DNA of 14,296 nucleotides from contig CANQYH010000051.1 in assembly GCA_947628025.1 (NCBI GenBank), positions 1 to 14,296 on the forward strand, in the 5' to 3' direction. The translations under genes were made by a program, and so were the position numbers. The notes under the pieces are model-generated. The model had not been told where the DNA came from, did not search any database, and saw nothing but the letters and a program-made list of their open reading frames with translations. Each line of letters opens with the position of its first letter. The first letter of the stretch is position 1. Source of the DNA: an uncultured Lachnospiraceae bacterium (lineage in GTDB: Bacteria; Bacillota; Clostridia; Lachnospirales; Lachnospiraceae). Of the stretch, positions 12,980 through 14,296 are shown one piece after another.

Positions 12980-13134
12980 GTGAATACCTCCTTTTTAAAC
13001 TGCACATAGATTTTGGTGACCGGCTGCCGTTTTCCTGCGTCAGGCGGGGAAATGCGGCGGACGGTTCGGCGGTTCACTGTAAGATCGCCCGTATCTTACG
13101 GGCGGATACGCCGCCGGCCTCTGTATCTCTCATG
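12980..13134 (-). promoter_or_regulatory. Structured 5' leader of the NRAMP-pxp cluster, possible cis-regulatory RNA
   Basis: From the expected start point near 13134 to the start codon there are about 155 nt of GC-rich leader. It holds a perfect 8-bp hairpin, CGCCCGTA (13086-13093) with TACGGGCG (13097-13104), and a competing 7-bp pairing, GTAAGAT with ATCTTAC, that shares bases with it. GGCGG/CCGCC pairings are possible at several places on either side. The ribosome binding site AAGGAGG is at its end. It does not match any riboswitch class I recognise (checked by eye against the yybP-ykoY Mn2+ and guanidine classes). Confidence 0.4.
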
Positions 13135-13140
13135 TGAGGA

Positions 13141-13168
13141 ATTATAACATAAAATGAATAAATGTCAA
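13141..13168 (-). promoter_or_regulatory. Promoter of the NRAMP-pxp-acc cluster
   Basis: On the minus strand TTGACA (13163-13168) and TATAAT (13141-13146) are both perfect consensus, with a 16-bp spacer. This is the strongest promoter in the window by inspection and probably drives the whole six-gene unit. Confidence 0.8.
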
Positions 13169-13197
13169 ATCGCGCCAGGGCCAAAAACAAGCGATTT
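13167..13197. promoter_or_regulatory. Inverted repeat overlapping the -35 box, operator candidate
   Basis: AAATCGC (13167-13173) and GCGATTT (13191-13197) are perfect 7-bp arms 17 bp apart. The left arm overlaps the -35 hexamer of the cluster promoter. The right arm is part of GCGATTTTAT (13191-13200), which recurs at 13450-13459 immediately upstream of the ackA -35 box. Confidence 0.4.
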
Positions 13198-13208
13198 TAT
13201 GTGGGAAT

Positions 13209-13232
13209 CACAATAAAAACATTGTAATTGTG
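13209..13232. promoter_or_regulatory. Weak dyad upstream of the cluster promoter
   Basis: CACAAT (13209-13214) and ATTGTG (13227-13232) are perfect 6-bp arms around 12 bp that also contain ACATTGT. It is 40 bp upstream of the cluster -35 box. It could be a regulator site, but the sequence is A/T-rich enough to arise by chance. Confidence 0.2.
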
Positions 13233-13323
13233 TCGCTTTAATGCGCTAAACGGACGCCGCGGAACGTGCGGAGAACGCGGGCGGTTCGTGATTTTTTCTA
13301 TATTTATGGGGTCTGGGACCATT

Positions 13324-13384
13324 ATTTTAACCGATTATCCAAAAAAATATGTATTTAATACAGTTTTTTAATTGTGGTTAAAAT
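13324..13384. repeat. 61-bp imperfect palindrome in the divergent intergenic region
   Basis: Outer arms ATTTTAACC (13324-13332) and GGTTAAAAT (13376-13384) are perfect. The centre holds AAAAA/TTTTT tracts and the odd palindrome GTATTTAATAC (13351-13361). It lies between the ackA and cluster promoters with no gene attached to it. The rest of 13233-13460 contains only GC-rich, unremarkable sequence and a GGTCTGGGACC dyad at 13311-13321. Confidence 0.6.
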
Positions 13385-13460
13385 GGAAAGGAGAAGACCG
13401 GTACTTCCGCCGCCCGCATATTGGGGTTGAGCGGTCCGTGAAATTTGTTGCGATTTTATA

Positions 13461-13489
13461 ATGACAAACCCCCAAACACGTAATATAAT
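13461..13489 (+). promoter_or_regulatory. Promoter of ackA
   Basis: ATGACA (13461-13466) and TATAAT (13484-13489) have a 17-bp spacer. The expected start point near 13496 gives a leader of about 84 nt before ackA. Confidence 0.65.
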
Positions 13490-13507
13490 AAAAAATATCT
13501 GCGCGCC

Positions 13508-13570
13508 ATGGCTCTGTGGAGTTGGCTCCCGCACCGGCGTCGCAGTGAGGTAAGCAGTAATAAGGAGTGA
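13508..13570 (+). CDS. Possible 20-codon leader ORF before ackA
   Basis: An ATG at 13508 inside the ackA leader opens 20 codons (MALWSWLPHRRR and so on) and stops with TGA at 13568-13570, directly after the ackA ribosome binding site AAGGAG (13562-13567). Two Trp codons and a His-Arg-Arg-Arg run stand out. It has no ribosome binding site of its own, so it may be a chance ORF. Confidence 0.15.
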   Translation: MALWSWLPHRRRSEVSSNKE

Positions 13571-13579
13571 AGTACAGGT

Positions 13580-14296
13580 ATGAAGATTCTAGTGATTAAC
13601 AGCGGCAGCTCGTCGCTGAAATTCCAGGTGATCGATTCGGAAAGCGAACAGGTGCTGGCGAGGGGCGTGTGTGAGCGCATCGGCATCGACGGCATTTTCA
13701 CATATAAGACCGGTACGGGCTTGTCGGTGAAGGAGCAGGTCCCGATGGAGAACCACACGCAGGCGGTCCATACGCTTCTGGATACTCTGGTGAGCCCGGA
13801 GCGGGGCGTTATAAAGGATTTTTCAGAGATCGACGTGATCGGTCACCGGCTGGTCCACGGCGGGGAAAAATTTACCGGCTCCGTCGTGATCGACGATGAG
13901 GTGATCCAGGCGATGACCGAGTGCAACGATCTGGCGCCGCTCCACAATCCGGCGAACCTGACCGGCGTGGACGCCTGCCGGAAGCTGATGCCGGACACGC
14001 TGATGGTGGGGGTCTTCGATACGGCGTTTAATCAGACGATGGAGCCGAAAGCGTTCCTGTACGGGCTGCCTTATCAATATTACGAGAAGTACAAGATTCG
14101 CCGTTACGGTTTCCACGGCATCAGTCACAAATATGTCTCGGAGCGGGCGGCCGAGTTCATGCACCAGGATATCAGGAGGGTCAAAACGATCGTCTGCCAT
14201 CTGGGCAACGGCGCCAGCATCTGCGCGGTCAAGTACGGCAAGGTAGTGGACAACTCCATGGGCTTCACGCCGTTAGAGGGGCTGGTCATGGGCACC
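13580..14296 (+). CDS. ackA: Acetate kinase, N-terminal 239 residues (3' end outside window)
   Basis: AckA interconverts acetate plus ATP and acetyl phosphate plus ADP; with phosphotransacetylase it makes ATP from acetyl-CoA in fermenting bacteria. The frame runs open to the right edge, about 60% of the normal length of about 400. Motifs in order: VINSGSSSLKF with Asn7, GHRLVHGGE with Arg90, LAPLHNP with His122, VFDTAF with Asp147, YGFHGISH with His179, CHLGNGAS with His207 and Asn210, and TPLEGLVMGT at the edge. These match the catalytic residues of the Methanosarcina enzyme, shifted by one. The residue after FDTAF is Asn151, where most family members have His. AAGGAG lies 12 nt before the ATG, a little far. 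No pta gene lies upstream, which is unusual for a pta-ackA pair; pta may be elsewhere. Confidence 0.96.
   Translation, partial: MKILVINSGSSSLKFQVIDSESEQVLARGVCERIGIDGIFTYKTGTGLSVKEQVPMENHTQAVHTLLDTLVSPERGVIKDFSEIDVIGHRLVHGGEKFTGSVVIDDEVIQAMTECNDLAPLHNPANLTGVDACRKLMPDTLMVGVFDTAFNQTMEPKAFLYGLPYQYYEKYKIRRYGFHGISHKYVSERAAEFMHQDIRRVKTIVCHLGNGASICAVKYGKVVDNSMGFTPLEGLVMGT

Noticed and set aside
12980..13134. Known Mn2+ (yybP-ykoY) or guanidine riboswitch
   Set aside because: The conserved core sequences of those classes could not be found by eye; only generic alternative hairpins are seen.
13383..13430. A 15-codon frame starting at 13383 near an AAAGGAG sequence
   Set aside because: The Shine-Dalgarno-like sequence lies inside the frame, not before it, and the product is too short and Pro/Arg-rich to support.

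Overview
The window looks like a chromosome segment from a Gram-positive anaerobe of the class Clostridia, probably a gut Lachnospiraceae or Oscillospiraceae relative. The evidence is strong AGGAGG-type ribosome binding sites, sigma-A promoters close to TTGACA-17-TATAAT, a tRNA gene without encoded CCA, a fairly GC-rich coding style and the protein families seen. The genus cannot be decided from the sequence alone.

Layout. (1) 1-610: the 3' end of brxL, normally the last gene of a type 1 BREX phage-defence island, so the rest of the island should lie to the left. (2) 611-1019: about 400 bases without a clear gene, holding an orphan promoter and a long hairpin. (3) 1020-1961 (-): a DUF4145-linker-membrane segment-SH3b protein. 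(4) 2087-3319 (+): a housekeeping unit with trmB, a 49-codon unrecognised ORF and trxA. (5) 3436-3508: tRNA-Lys(CTT) with its own promoter and two tandem terminators. (6) 3886-5418 (-): a sodium:solute symporter with a strong terminator, a leader palindrome and tandem 19-bp repeats just upstream of its promoter. (7) 5619-6821 (-): a zinc-ribbon, single-pass membrane protein of unknown function. (8) 7039-12979 (-): a six-gene metabolic cluster in transcription order NRAMP-like transporter, pxpB, pxpC, accB-type biotin carrier, accC-type biotin carboxylase, pxpA. (9) 13580 to the right edge (+): the first 239 codons of ackA, divergent from the cluster.

The metabolic cluster is the most interesting part. 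PxpA, PxpB and PxpC form the ATP-dependent prokaryotic 5-oxoprolinase, which opens 5-oxoproline (pyroglutamate) to glutamate. Here they are interleaved with a biotin carboxyl carrier and a biotin carboxylase, with no AccA/AccD carboxyltransferase in view. PxpB/PxpC are homologous to the carboxyltransferase region of urea carboxylase, so the cluster contains the separate parts of a urea-carboxylase-like biotin enzyme plus PxpA. The lead transporter is NRAMP-related but lacks the DPGN and MPH metal-binding motifs, so it probably does not carry a metal ion and may import the pathway substrate. The cluster is preceded by a near-consensus promoter, an inverted repeat across the -35 box, and a roughly 155-nt leader that can fold in mutually exclusive ways. 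All functional inferences beyond family membership are hypotheses.
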